Assembly (NCBI GenBank): GCA_030603605.1
Contig: JAUVXN010000033.1
Location: 1 to 12,675 of the forward strand
Length of the DNA: 12,675 nucleotides
Reading direction: 5' to 3'
Origin: Dehalococcoidales bacterium
GTDB taxonomy: Bacteria > Chloroflexota > Dehalococcoidia > Dehalococcoidales > RBG-16-60-22
In this document: one piece after another, positions 1 through 7,108 of the stretch
How the letters are laid out: each line of letters opens with the position of its first letter
How positions within the stretch are numbered: the first letter of the stretch is position 1
The notes under the pieces: model-generated
Seen by the model: only the letters and a program-made list of their open reading frames with translations
Databases searched by the model: none
Told to the model about the DNA's origin: nothing
Position numbers and translations under genes: made by a program

Positions 1-101
1 TCTTGCCTAGTCTTAGTAGGGCAATTCGATGGTGCTTGATCAAGGTGTTCGCTGCGACACACCACCTTTGTACACTTGGCGCATTCGGTTTTTTTATTCA
101 T
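1..101 (-). CDS. Cysteine-rich metal-binding protein, DUF1847-like (N-terminal part only)
   Basis: The first 33 codons of a minus-strand gene are present and the rest lies beyond the left edge. The peptide begins MNKKTECAKC and carries a C-x2-C-x4-C arrangement (Cys7, Cys10, Cys15), then a PSNCPT segment with Cys27. Closely spaced cysteines followed by a Pro-x2-Cys-Pro-Thr element look like the opening of DUF1847, a family of unknown function thought to bind metal. I recognise this by pattern only. The ATG at 99-101 is preceded by AGGGGAAG at a workable distance. It lies downstream of the alanine racemase on the same strand, so it could be the last gene of that operon or an independent unit. 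Confidence 0.6.
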   Translation of the reverse strand, partial: MNKKTECAKCTKVVCRSEHLDQAPSNCPTKTRQ

Positions 102-113
102 AAGCTTCTTCCC

Positions 114-239
114 CTAATATCCTGATTTTTCTCCAAGAAAACAATAATGTCTTCTTGAGTCAACATGAACGTCTAAGATTTTGAATGCCGAAAGGAACCC
201 TCTTAACAAATCGTAGTCGTTTTTGTTAACAAATTGCAT
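114..239 (-). CDS. Possible 41-residue hypothetical protein
   Basis: An ATG-to-TAG frame of 41 residues begins MQFVNKNDYD and ends GEKSGY, 12 bp before the start of the cysteine-rich gene. It has a mixed polar/hydrophobic composition with no stretch suggesting a membrane segment. I do not recognise it. No good ribosome-binding site precedes the ATG, which weakens the case. Tight spacing and the same strand as the flanking genes are the arguments for it; chance opening of a 42-codon frame is the alternative. Confidence 0.3.
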   Translation of the reverse strand: MQFVNKNDYDLLRGFLSAFKILDVHVDSRRHYCFLGEKSGY

Positions 240-267
240 ATCTATATCCGGTCTTTGAATATAGATA
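239..267 (-). repeat. AT-rich 9-bp inverted repeat downstream of alr
   Basis: Arms 239-247 and 259-267 (TATCTATAT and its complement) are perfectly complementary around an 11-nt loop, about 40 bp past the alr stop codon. The stem is almost all A/T and no T tract follows on the minus strand, so it is a poor intrinsic terminator. It overlaps the start of the possible small ORF. It could be a weak transcript end, an operator or chance. Confidence 0.35.
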
Positions 268-305
268 ATTGGTCACCCTTGCTATTCTACTCAGTCCCCT
301 CTTTT

Positions 306-1430
306 TTATTGGATGTAGAGCCGGGGTACTCTCTTGCTCACCGCACATACTACTTCGTTAGGGATAGTGCCAATTTTGGTTGCAAACTCCCACACAGGGG
401 GGTCTTCGCCAAACAAGACTACTTCATCTCCTGGTCTGACGTCTTCCACACCGGAGGCATCTATCATGCACATATCCATGCAAACATTGCCGATGACCGG
501 AGCGCGATGCCCTTTAATCAACACCTCCCCGCGATTTGACAGCAGCCGGTTATAACCATCCCCATATCCCACCGGAAGCGTTGCTACCGTAGTTTTTTTG
601 TTAGTGGTAAATGTCCTCCCGTAACTGATAGGGGTCCCGGCGGGGACTACCTTGACTTGAGCGACCCTGGTTTTGAAGGTCATGGCTGGTCTTAACTTGA
701 TACTGCGACTGACTTCTCTGGAGGGATAGATACCGTAGAGCATAATTCCCGGTCGAACCATATCATAATATGACTGAGGAAGGTCCAGGACTGCCCCACT
801 GTTTGCCATATGTTTTTGGGGAATCTCAATGCCGGCAAGTCGAAGGTTACTGATAACCTGATTGAAGAGTTGAAGCTGCCCCATTGAAAAGGTCTTATCT
901 CTCTCATCTGATGAGGGAAAATGGCTAAATATTCCTTCAAGATTTAGATTCTTAAAATCCTTGACCTTGCGGACGAATGAGACCGCATCATCAGGATTTA
1001 TCCCAACCCGCCCCATACCTGTATCCACTTTGACATGAACATTAACCTTGGTGGAAGCCTTGCCTGCTTCAGAGTCCAGTGCCTCCAGGAGTTCAACAGT
1101 GGCGACGGTCTGGGACAAATGAAACTTTATCACTTTATAGGCTTCCTCTGGCGGACTCAACCCAACGACCAGGATAGGAACCTCAATCCCGGCTTCCCTG
1201 AGCTGCTGACCTTCCCCCGAAATGGCAACTCCAAGAGAATCTGCCCCACTTCTGAGAGCAGCTCGGCTGATTTCCACAGCACCATGTCCGTAGCCATCAG
1301 CCTTAACCATAGCCATCAGGCCTCTTTCGTTTCCTATCTTCTTTCGTATTTCAGCCACGTTATGGGACACTGCTCCAAGGTCGATGATTGCCCTTGTGGC
1401 TCTTTCAACACTTTGTCTTGCTTGTCCCAT
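306..1430 (-). CDS. alr: Alanine racemase
   Basis: PLP-dependent interconversion of L- and D-alanine in the cytosol, normally for peptidoglycan but also used in amino-acid catabolism. The 374-residue product is the usual family length. Lys43 in VKADGYGHG is the PLP Schiff-base lysine. VKVDTGMGRVG (about 133-143) includes the conserved lysine and arginine near the cofactor. HMANSGA (207-213) and RPGIMLYG (226-233) are family signatures, and Tyr270 in PISYGRTF is the second catalytic base. GNVCMDM follows in the C-terminal barrel. The open frame extends 16 codons upstream to 1478, but only the ATG at 1428-1430 has a strong ribosome-binding site. It lies 83 bp downstream of the D-cysteine-desulfhydrase-like gene and is probably co-transcribed, so a role on the product or substrate of that enzyme is possible. 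Broad-specificity racemase is an alternative that sequence alone cannot exclude. Confidence 0.93.
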   Translation of the reverse strand: MGQARQSVERATRAIIDLGAVSHNVAEIRKKIGNERGLMAMVKADGYGHGAVEISRAALRSGADSLGVAISGEGQQLREAGIEVPILVVGLSPPEEAYKVIKFHLSQTVATVELLEALDSEAGKASTKVNVHVKVDTGMGRVGINPDDAVSFVRKVKDFKNLNLEGIFSHFPSSDERDKTFSMGQLQLFNQVISNLRLAGIEIPQKHMANSGAVLDLPQSYYDMVRPGIMLYGIYPSREVSRSIKLRPAMTFKTRVAQVKVVPAGTPISYGRTFTTNKKTTVATLPVGYGDGYNRLLSNRGEVLIKGHRAPVIGNVCMDMCMIDASGVEDVRPGDEVVLFGEDPPVWEFATKIGTIPNEVVCAVSKRVPRLYIQ

Positions 1431-1438
1431 CTGCCAAT

Positions 1439-1443
1439 CCTCC
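1439..1443 (-). promoter_or_regulatory. Ribosome-binding site fixing the alr start
   Basis: On the minus strand this reads GGAGG within AGGAGGA, 8 nt before the ATG at 1430. The in-frame upstream candidate at 1478 has no comparable site, so the shorter product is preferred. Confidence 0.85.
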
Positions 1444-1513
1444 TGAAATATTTCAATTCTGCCACATTGAACAGCCACGCCCTGAGGTGAACACTTTCAG
1501 ATACAAAGACTCC

Positions 1514-2551
1514 TTAAGAAAAGCCACGAGAAAGCTTCGTGGGTATGGCAAGCTCTTGATGGTAAGCAAATACGGCCGGCAGGCCCCCGGTATGAACAAA
1601 AACTACGGTGTCCTTCGGGGTAAATTGACCTTTGCGGATAAGATCTATAAGCCCAGCCATAGCTTTTCCGGTGTAGACTGGGTCCAGAAAGACACCTTCC
1701 ATCTGGGCAACTAACCTGATAGCCTCGATACAATCGTCAGTGATTATTCCGTAGCCTTGACCTATATAATCATCGTAAACCGTTACCTCGTCTGGAGTGA
1801 CGGCTACATCGAGAGCCAGCAATTTGGCAGTCTCATTAACCATGATGACAACCTCATCTATAGCCTTACTTTTCTTTTCATACAGCACGCTAATGCCAAC
1901 CACGCCAAGGGGAAGTTTGAGCTGTTTGAATCCAAGAACCAGTCCCGCATGGGTACCTCCTCCACCAAGGGCCAAGACCGCATATTGAGCATCTATTTTC
2001 TGTTCCTTTAATTGTTGTCCGATTTCTTCGGCAGCGTTAACCCAGCCAGCAGTTCCCAGAGGAACCTCAGCTCCAGCCGGGATTACCAGGGGATTGCGCC
2101 CCTTACTGCGCAGCTCATCAGCCAGTTCATTCATCTTTTCGAGCAGGGTGGTAAACATTTCACTTGGGTCGGCAACGTCAAGAATATTAACTTCTGAATT
2201 GAGGATATTATGTAACAGGAGATTGCCCTGTGTTTCCACATGAACACCTTTAACCAATACCAGGTAGGTTTCCATTCCTAACTTACGGCCTGCGGCGGCC
2301 GTTTGCAAAGCATGGTTAGACTGCGAACTGCCGGTAGTTATAAGAGTATCAATTCCTCTTTGTTGAGCATCTGCCAGCACATACTCGAGTTTGCGGCACT
2401 TGTTACCACCCAATGCTAGCCCTGTCAGGTCATCACGCTTGATTATGATGCGTGGCCCGCCCAGAGCTGCCGACAAGTGGCGAGCCTCCATCAAAGGAGT
2501 AGGGTAGTTACCCAGGGTTACACGAGGCAATTTAGCTATTGACGGTATCAT
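1514..2551 (-). CDS. dcyD: D-cysteine desulfhydrase-type PLP lyase
   Basis: Fold-type II PLP enzyme of 345 residues, of the D-cysteine desulfhydrase / ACC deaminase family, predicted to cleave D-cysteine (or a related D-amino acid) to pyruvate, ammonia and sulfide. Lys51 in GGNKCRK is the PLP lysine; Gln77, Ser78 and Asn79 in SSQSNH surround substrate and cofactor; ALGGGGTHAG is the phosphate-binding loop. Two positions separate the family branches: ACC deaminase has Glu295 and Leu322, whereas this protein has Thr294 in PVYTGKA and Thr321 in VHTGG, as in D-cysteine desulfhydrases. Cysteate sulfo-lyase (CuyA) is a close relative and a real alternative. GGAGGT lies 5 nt before the ATG and just past the end of dctM (13-bp gap), so translation coupled to the transporter is likely. 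Placement between a TRAP transporter and an alanine racemase suggests amino-acid catabolism. Confidence 0.83.
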   Translation of the reverse strand: MIPSIAKLPRVTLGNYPTPLMEARHLSAALGGPRIIIKRDDLTGLALGGNKCRKLEYVLADAQQRGIDTLITTGSSQSNHALQTAAAGRKLGMETYLVLVKGVHVETQGNLLLHNILNSEVNILDVADPSEMFTTLLEKMNELADELRSKGRNPLVIPAGAEVPLGTAGWVNAAEEIGQQLKEQKIDAQYAVLALGGGGTHAGLVLGFKQLKLPLGVVGISVLYEKKSKAIDEVVIMVNETAKLLALDVAVTPDEVTVYDDYIGQGYGIITDDCIEAIRLVAQMEGVFLDPVYTGKAMAGLIDLIRKGQFTPKDTVVFVHTGGLPAVFAYHQELAIPTKLSRGFS

Positions 2552-2564
2552 TTTTACCTCCTTA

Positions 2565-3866
2565 TTACTTAATTCCCATAATCAGCCGCGGCAGGAACAA
2601 GGACAGGTCGGGCCAATAGGTGGTGACCAGTACCACCGGCAGGCAGCCCAAGAACATAAAGGTCAGTGCCGGTTTCAGCATTTTGTCGAACCTGCAATTC
2701 CCTATCCGCCCTGCCAGGTAGAGGATGGGGGCGCAGGGTGGCGTCACATTGCCCAGCCCCAAATTGGTGCCCATAATTGCGGCGAAGTGAAAAGGACTAA
2801 TCCCGATTTGTTTCATGAGGGGGAACAGGAGGGGTGCCGCCAGGAGGGTGCCACTGAAATCGTCCATGAGCATGCCGACAAGAATCAAAAACACATTGAC
2901 CATGAGCAGTATTACATATTTGTTTTCCGAGATGCCTATCATCGTAGCGATAAGGCGCTGCGGGACATTCTCCATGGTATAGATGCGGCCCAACATCGTC
3001 ACGAAAAAGAGCAGGAGTATAACTACCCCGGTGGTGGTGGCGGTGGTAAACAGGGTGCGCCCCACTTCCTTGACGGTCAGAGTTCGGTGGACGAGGAAGC
3101 CTATGGGAATAGTGTAGAGCACTGCCAGCGTTGCCGCCTCGGTGGGGGTGGTAAGGCGGCCATAGATACCCCCGAGGATGACGAGAGGCGCCAGCAGGGC
3201 AAAAAATCCCCGGTAGCTGGCGCGCCCTACCTCCTTCGTATGCTGCCACGGGCTTACCGGGGGCGGGACCTTTATGGTTGGTATCCTGCGACACATCCAC
3301 CAGTTGAGAAAGCTATAGATTATTACCAGCAGGATACCGGGTCCCACCGTTGCCAGGAAGCAGGCAGCTATCGATACTCGGGTCACCCAGCCAAAGAGAA
3401 TCATGGGCACGCTGGGCGGGATGAGTTGCCCCAGCACTGAAGCACAAGCCACCAGCCCGGTGCTATGTCCCCTGGGGAAGCCTTCCGCCTCCATCCGCGG
3501 GATCATAATAGCGCCGATGGCGGCCACTGCCGCCGAGCAGGTGCCGGCAACCGCCCCGAAGATGGCGCAAGCCACCACCGTGGCCCCCCCCAGTCCGCCC
3601 TTGACCCTGCCCACCAGGGCCGAGGCGACGTTGACCAGCCGCTCGGCGATGCCCGATGAGCTCATAAGCCCACCGGCCGTGATAAAGAAGGGGACGGCGA
3701 GGAGGGTTAGCGAATTCAGGGCGAAAAAGGAAATAGGCAACAGAAACTCGAAGCTGTAGCCGTGAAGGACAATCATAAACAGGACGGCAGCCATAAAGCA
3801 AAAGGGAACTGGTACCCCGATGACGAGGAGCACTATGAGGATTATCAGGTCGATAAATATGTCCAA
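2565..3866 (-). CDS. dctM: TRAP transporter large permease subunit DctM
   Basis: The 433-residue integral membrane subunit forms the Na+-coupled transport channel of a tripartite ATP-independent periplasmic (TRAP) transporter. Hydrophobic segments run through the whole length, about 12 membrane passes. Family landmarks are GGLMSSSGIAERLV (from Gly65) leading to GRVKGG, the region AIFGAVAGT to IMIP (about 101-123), GQLIPPSVPMILFG (146-159) and TPPCAP (375-380). The usual Ser-Gly-Ser of this family's first signature reads Ala-Gly-Thr here. The start is TTG at 3864-3866. GAGGAG, made of the last two sense codons of dctQ, lies 9 nt upstream and the genes are 6 bp apart, so the two permease subunits are probably translationally coupled. 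Confidence 0.93.
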   Translation of the reverse strand: MDIFIDLIILIVLLVIGVPVPFCFMAAVLFMIVLHGYSFEFLLPISFFALNSLTLLAVPFFITAGGLMSSSGIAERLVNVASALVGRVKGGLGGATVVACAIFGAVAGTCSAAVAAIGAIMIPRMEAEGFPRGHSTGLVACASVLGQLIPPSVPMILFGWVTRVSIAACFLATVGPGILLVIIYSFLNWWMCRRIPTIKVPPPVSPWQHTKEVGRASYRGFFALLAPLVILGGIYGRLTTPTEAATLAVLYTIPIGFLVHRTLTVKEVGRTLFTTATTTGVVILLLFFVTMLGRIYTMENVPQRLIATMIGISENKYVILLMVNVFLILVGMLMDDFSGTLLAAPLLFPLMKQIGISPFHFAAIMGTNLGLGNVTPPCAPILYLAGRIGNCRFDKMLKPALTFMFLGCLPVVLVTTYWPDLSLFLPRLIMGIK

Positions 3867-3872
3867 TTACGA

Positions 3873-4421
3873 CTACTCCTCTCCGGGGGCCTTGGCGACG
3901 GGGCTAATCCCAAGGGCCTGGCGTATATTATCCACCAGCTCGACAAAGAAGTAAAACGACATAAAGATGGCGCCAAAGAAAATGCTGCTCTGGGCATAGA
4001 CCATAGGCATCAACAAAACCATGGACCGTCCCTGCTTTTCAATGCCCCAGATGAAAAAATGATACCCCCAGTAGGCCATAATCACCGCCAGGACAAAGAC
4101 AATCAGGCTGGCGGTAACCCTGAGCAGAGCTTGCGCCCTCGGCTTTTTGAAGATGAGGTAAGCTAGCTCTGCCTTGATATGGCTGCGCTCGTAACTACCA
4201 TAAATCGCCCCGGTGAAATAAAGCCAGAAGGCAGCCATGGTGGCTATCTCCTCGACTTCCATACCCGGGTAATGAAAAAAATAACGCATAAGTACCGAGC
4301 CAAAAAGGAGCAGGACAATGAAGCAAGAGGTGGCAATCAAGATAGCCCGCTGCACATTGGCCATGCCATTCCAAATGGGCAGCCCAATCCTTCTGGCCCA
4401 GTAAAAAACTAAATGGTTCAT
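3873..4421 (-). CDS. dctQ: TRAP transporter small permease subunit DctQ
   Basis: A 182-residue membrane protein with four hydrophobic helices (about 25-45, 60-78, 97-120 and 140-162), the layout and size of DctQ subunits that partner DctM. RSHIKAEL after helix two is the usual charged loop of the family. It lies between dctP and dctM in the standard gene order. No recognisable ribosome-binding site precedes the ATG at 4419-4421, only an A/T-rich leader, so initiation may be weak. An internal start near residue 20 (GMANVQ) would remove cytoplasmic sequence only and has no better site. The preceding hairpin may lower its expression relative to DctP. Confidence 0.9.
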   Translation of the reverse strand: MNHLVFYWARRIGLPIWNGMANVQRAILIATSCFIVLLLFGSVLMRYFFHYPGMEVEEIATMAAFWLYFTGAIYGSYERSHIKAELAYLIFKKPRAQALLRVTASLIVFVLAVIMAYWGYHFFIWGIEKQGRSMVLLMPMVYAQSSIFFGAIFMSFYFFVELVDNIRQALGISPVAKAPGEE

Positions 4422-4446
4422 CTTTTAATCACTAAATCACCGCTCA

Positions 4447-4484
4447 AAGAGGGGGGCTCAAGCTATATCTCAAGCCCCCCTCTT
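4447..4484 (-). promoter_or_regulatory. Intercistronic hairpin between dctP and dctQ
   Basis: Perfect 12-bp inverted repeat (4447-4458 and 4473-4484, AAGAGGGGGGCT type) with a 14-nt loop and six consecutive G-C pairs. No T tract follows on either strand, so it is not a standard intrinsic terminator. In the 105-bp gap between the binding-protein and permease genes it is best read as a 3'-end stabiliser or attenuator giving more DctP than DctQM, as known for other binding-protein operons. Confidence 0.65.
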
Positions 4485-4526
4485 CTACACTGTAACGTTG
4501 GGCTCAGGTCACGCTTTTTCTTGGTC

Positions 4527-5630
4527 TTATTCTACCGGTATGCCCACAGCCTCTCGACACATGTCCATGACGGCTTTGCCTACCAGCGGCTCGAGCTCGG
4601 GCCAGACATCGGTGCGGATGACATCGGCAATATGCTCCCACTCAGCTTCAGTGGGTACTAGTACCTCCAGCCCGTAGTCAGCCATTTCCTGGCGGTACTT
4701 CTCATCATCTGCCTCTACCACCAGCCAGTATTCACTTGCCTGCCGGCCGGCAGCGTCTATCATGACCTTCTGGTCTGCGGGAGTCAGGGTGTTAAACAGG
4801 TCCAGGTTGACCATGAACCACCAGGTCTCGACATATTCATTGTATTGGATCCAGCAACCCTGGATGTCCATGAACTCGGTTCCCTGGAAGGGGGGACCAC
4901 CCATCTCTCCGTCAACAACCCCGGTGTCGATGGCAATGTAGGCCTCGGCGTAGGGGATACCCACCGGGATATAGCCGAGGCGTTCAAAGGTCAACTCGCA
5001 GGGCACGAGGCCCATCACCCTGATTTTCTGTTTCTTGGGCACATCAGGGTCAAATGGACTTGGCGGCACATCCCTCAGCGTACACCCGGACAGGCCTATG
5101 GGCATGGCTGCCAGACCCTTTATGTTCACTCCCGCCAGCAAGCCGCCGACCATGTTGTTAATCCAGCCGCCCGGGGCATAGCCTGTCTTAGCCTCTTCAA
5201 TACTGGTAAACAGGTAAGGCGTGTAGTAAGCTATGTTCAACCTGGGGTCATAGGTGGGGGCTACGGGGGTTACGCACATTTCAACATCGCCCCTCATCGT
5301 CATCTCATTGGCCAATATCCAGTCGCCTAGCACTGAGCCGTGGTAGACAGTAATGCCAATGCGTCCCTCGGTCTTTTCCCATACCTCCTCAGCGAAAGCT
5401 TCAATCCTGGGACCGTACGGGCTATCAGCTGGCATAACATGGTTCAGCCGCCACTGATACTGGTAAGGCGGCGGAGGCGGGGCTGGTGCTGGGGCTGGAG
5501 GCGGGGCTGGTGCTGGGGCTGGAGCCGGCGCTGGTGCTGGAGCTGGTGCAGGTGCTGGTGCAGGACATCCCATTGCAAATAATGCCACTATGAGCAACAT
5601 TATTGCGGCTATTGGTAATCCGCGTTTCAT
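4527..5630 (-). CDS. dctP: TRAP transporter substrate-binding lipoprotein DctP
   Basis: Extracytoplasmic solute receptor that captures a carboxylated substrate for DctQM. The 367-residue precursor has a short basic start (MKRG), a hydrophobic core and Cys22 in FAMGC as the probable lipidation site, although Ala at -3 makes the lipobox imperfect. Residues 23-55 are an almost pure Pro/Ala linker. The DctP fold follows from about Tyr56. KIRVMG places Arg204 where family members bind the substrate carboxylate, and YAEAYIAIDTGVVDGEMGG is the signature that follows. A membrane anchor with a long tether suits a cell without a true outer membrane. AAGGAGG lies 8 nt before the ATG. The gene is 79 bp downstream of the opine dehydrogenase-like gene, pointing to an opine, amino acid or 2-oxo acid ligand; the ligand is not readable from sequence. 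Confidence 0.93.
   Translation of the reverse strand: MKRGLPIAAIMLLIVALFAMGCPAPAPAPAPAPAPAPAPAPAPPPAPAPAPPPPPYQYQWRLNHVMPADSPYGPRIEAFAEEVWEKTEGRIGITVYHGSVLGDWILANEMTMRGDVEMCVTPVAPTYDPRLNIAYYTPYLFTSIEEAKTGYAPGGWINNMVGGLLAGVNIKGLAAMPIGLSGCTLRDVPPSPFDPDVPKKQKIRVMGLVPCELTFERLGYIPVGIPYAEAYIAIDTGVVDGEMGGPPFQGTEFMDIQGCWIQYNEYVETWWFMVNLDLFNTLTPADQKVMIDAAGRQASEYWLVVEADDEKYRQEMADYGLEVLVPTEAEWEHIADVIRTDVWPELEPLVGKAVMDMCREAVGIPVE
5466..5564 (-). repeat. Pro/Ala low-complexity tract in dctP
   Basis: Thirty-three codons encode only Pro and Ala, first as a regular Pro-Ala alternation and then as proline-richer blocks. The plus strand is correspondingly a G-rich GGGGCTGGTGCT-like repeat. It encodes the tether between lipid anchor and binding domain and is prone to length change by slippage. 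Confidence 0.9.
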
Positions 5631-5709
5631 TATTCTTTCCTCCTTTCCCGATTTATTAAGTATCCTAGCATATTTTGTTTTGCCTCATTTCATGTATCAC
5701 CCCCTTTGG

Positions 5710-6888
5710 CTATGGCATTACACCTTGTCTAGTATATTCGATTATCTGCTCTTTTGTTAAGTCCTCAATACCCATTTCTCTCAATGACCTTGCCTCTTTG
5801 AGGAAATCTCGTTTACAGATTACCGATCCCAACCGTATTATTGATTCTATTATGGGAACCTCTACACCGAATTTTTGGGCTAGCTGGTAGTATACCACAG
5901 TCCCGACTGGTATATCCTCGGTGAAATACCGATGTTCCGTGGAATCAGGACCAACTATCGGTGGCAGAATTACATCTGAAAATGGGCCCCAATATTCCAC
6001 CCCCATGACGCTGCCCTTGGAAAAGAACTGCTCCTCGGTATACTCGGCAATTTTTATTCCCATCGCATTTGCGATCTGGCACATCTCCTGGTAAAAGGCG
6101 AATTGGACTCTGGAAACCGAAGGGCCCGTTCCATGTTTGTACATGGAGAATTTACCTTTGGGGATACCCATGGTCATCTCTTCCATTTGTGAGACCTCCA
6201 TTGGCCCTACGCTGAGGATGGAGCCCGGAGTGTGAACAACCGGGTTTGGATTAGAAAACCCTACCCCGATAACCGTATCCCCTCTTTCCAGCACTGAGGT
6301 TCCTTCGAATGGTGGAATGTCTTTTAATACCTGAAAAAACTTGTCGCCGTCCTTACTTGGCAAAGCATCACACATTATCCTGCGTATCCGGAAAAGGCAA
6401 TCAAGGCGACCTGGCTCTGTTTTCCTGACTCCGTATGGCATTGAACTCCAGCCACCTATTATGACATTTGCATTACAGCCTTTCTCTCGCATCATGTTTC
6501 TAAGCATTAAGGACCCAAAATTATCCGGGAATATGCTTATCACCTGTCCATCCTCGAAGCATGGTATCATTTTTTCAAAGAAAGGCTTATGACCCTTCGC
6601 CGGAATAGCTACTATTACTAAACCGGCCCCCTTTAGCGCCGATGATATTTCCGTAGTGACAACATCAACCTTGGCAATCCCGGCTCTCCTGAACCACCTG
6701 AAGTTGAACTGCGTACCTCCGAGTTCTATTTGGTGAGTCTCCAGAACCGCCCCTAAACTTTCCGGGGCAAACTCTGGCAATTCACATAAACGAACTCTAT
6801 ATCCCGCAAGAGCAAAATCTGCCGCAAAAGTCTGCCCACAGGCCCCTGCTCCAAGAATGGCTACCGGCTTTTTCAGTATTTCATCCAC
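5710..6888 (-). CDS. Opine (octopine/nopaline) dehydrogenase-family oxidoreductase
   Basis: A 392-residue NAD(P)-dependent oxidoreductase. The N-terminal Rossmann domain begins VAILGAGACG with the Gly-x-Gly-x2-Gly pattern (Gly13, Gly15, Gly18). Glu36 at the end of the second strand favours NAD. The C-terminal part matches the octopine/nopaline dehydrogenase domain: NPNPVVHTPG gives His219 as the likely catalytic histidine, and YKHGTGPSVSRVQ with EMCQIANAMGI is the helical signature after it. The family reductively condenses an amino acid with a 2-oxo acid, or oxidises the opine back. The start is GTG at 6886-6888, with AAGGAGG 10 nt upstream. It precedes the TRAP genes on the same strand, so opine uptake and oxidation is a reasonable inference. 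A ketopantoate- or glycerol-phosphate-type reductase is less likely because of the C-terminal signature. Confidence 0.85.
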   Translation of the reverse strand: MDEILKKPVAILGAGACGQTFAADFALAGYRVRLCELPEFAPESLGAVLETHQIELGGTQFNFRWFRRAGIAKVDVVTTEISSALKGAGLVIVAIPAKGHKPFFEKMIPCFEDGQVISIFPDNFGSLMLRNMMREKGCNANVIIGGWSSMPYGVRKTEPGRLDCLFRIRRIMCDALPSKDGDKFFQVLKDIPPFEGTSVLERGDTVIGVGFSNPNPVVHTPGSILSVGPMEVSQMEEMTMGIPKGKFSMYKHGTGPSVSRVQFAFYQEMCQIANAMGIKIAEYTEEQFFSKGSVMGVEYWGPFSDVILPPIVGPDSTEHRYFTEDIPVGTVVYYQLAQKFGVEVPIIESIIRLGSVICKRDFLKEARSLREMGIEDLTKEQIIEYTRQGVMP

Positions 6889-7020
6889 TCTATTCTTTCC
6901 TCCTTACATATTCAGTGTAATAGGTATGACCACCATGTAGAAGAAACTATCCTCTGTAAACTACGCCTCCTGTCGGCGGTCTTTATCCGCTTTTGAGTTA
7001 ATTTTACGCCATGAATTGGG

Positions 7021-7108
7021 TCAATTAAGAGGAACAGCCATGAGTTTGGCCGGAATACCGGCCCTCTTCAGCAGCCTCTCCCCTAATCCTGATATTGCAA
7101 TACGAGCT
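7021..7108 (-). other. Coding-like out-of-frame tail after the zinc-ribbon gene
   Basis: Just past the zinc-ribbon stop codon, an overlapping frame reads on for about 30 residues to a TGA at 7021-7023. It includes ISGLGERLLKRAGIPAKL, which looks like a basic amphipathic helix. It has no start codon or ribosome-binding site of its own. It could be a frameshifted C-terminal extension of the zinc-ribbon protein or simply open by chance. A GGCCGG/CCGGCC hairpin (7048-7063) lies inside it, without a T tract. Confidence 0.22.

Noticed and set aside
222..233. TTTGTTAACAAA palindrome with a half-site copy at 203-210 as an operator
   Set aside because: It is short and A/T-rich, lies within a possible small reading frame, and no promoter could be recognised next to it.
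1431..1478. N-terminal 16-codon extension of alanine racemase from the ATG at 1478
   Set aside because: The internal ATG at 1430 has a GGAGG site 8 nt upstream, and the family normally begins close to that position; the extension includes that site.
2787..3440. Long plus-strand 217-codon frame inside dctM
   Set aside because: Antisense shadow of a gene with clear DctM signatures; its composition is charged and low in hydrophobic residues, as expected from reverse reading of membrane-protein codons.
6973..6996. GCGG/CCGC hairpin followed by TTTT on the plus strand as a terminator
   Set aside because: The stem is only four pairs and no plus-strand gene ends nearby.
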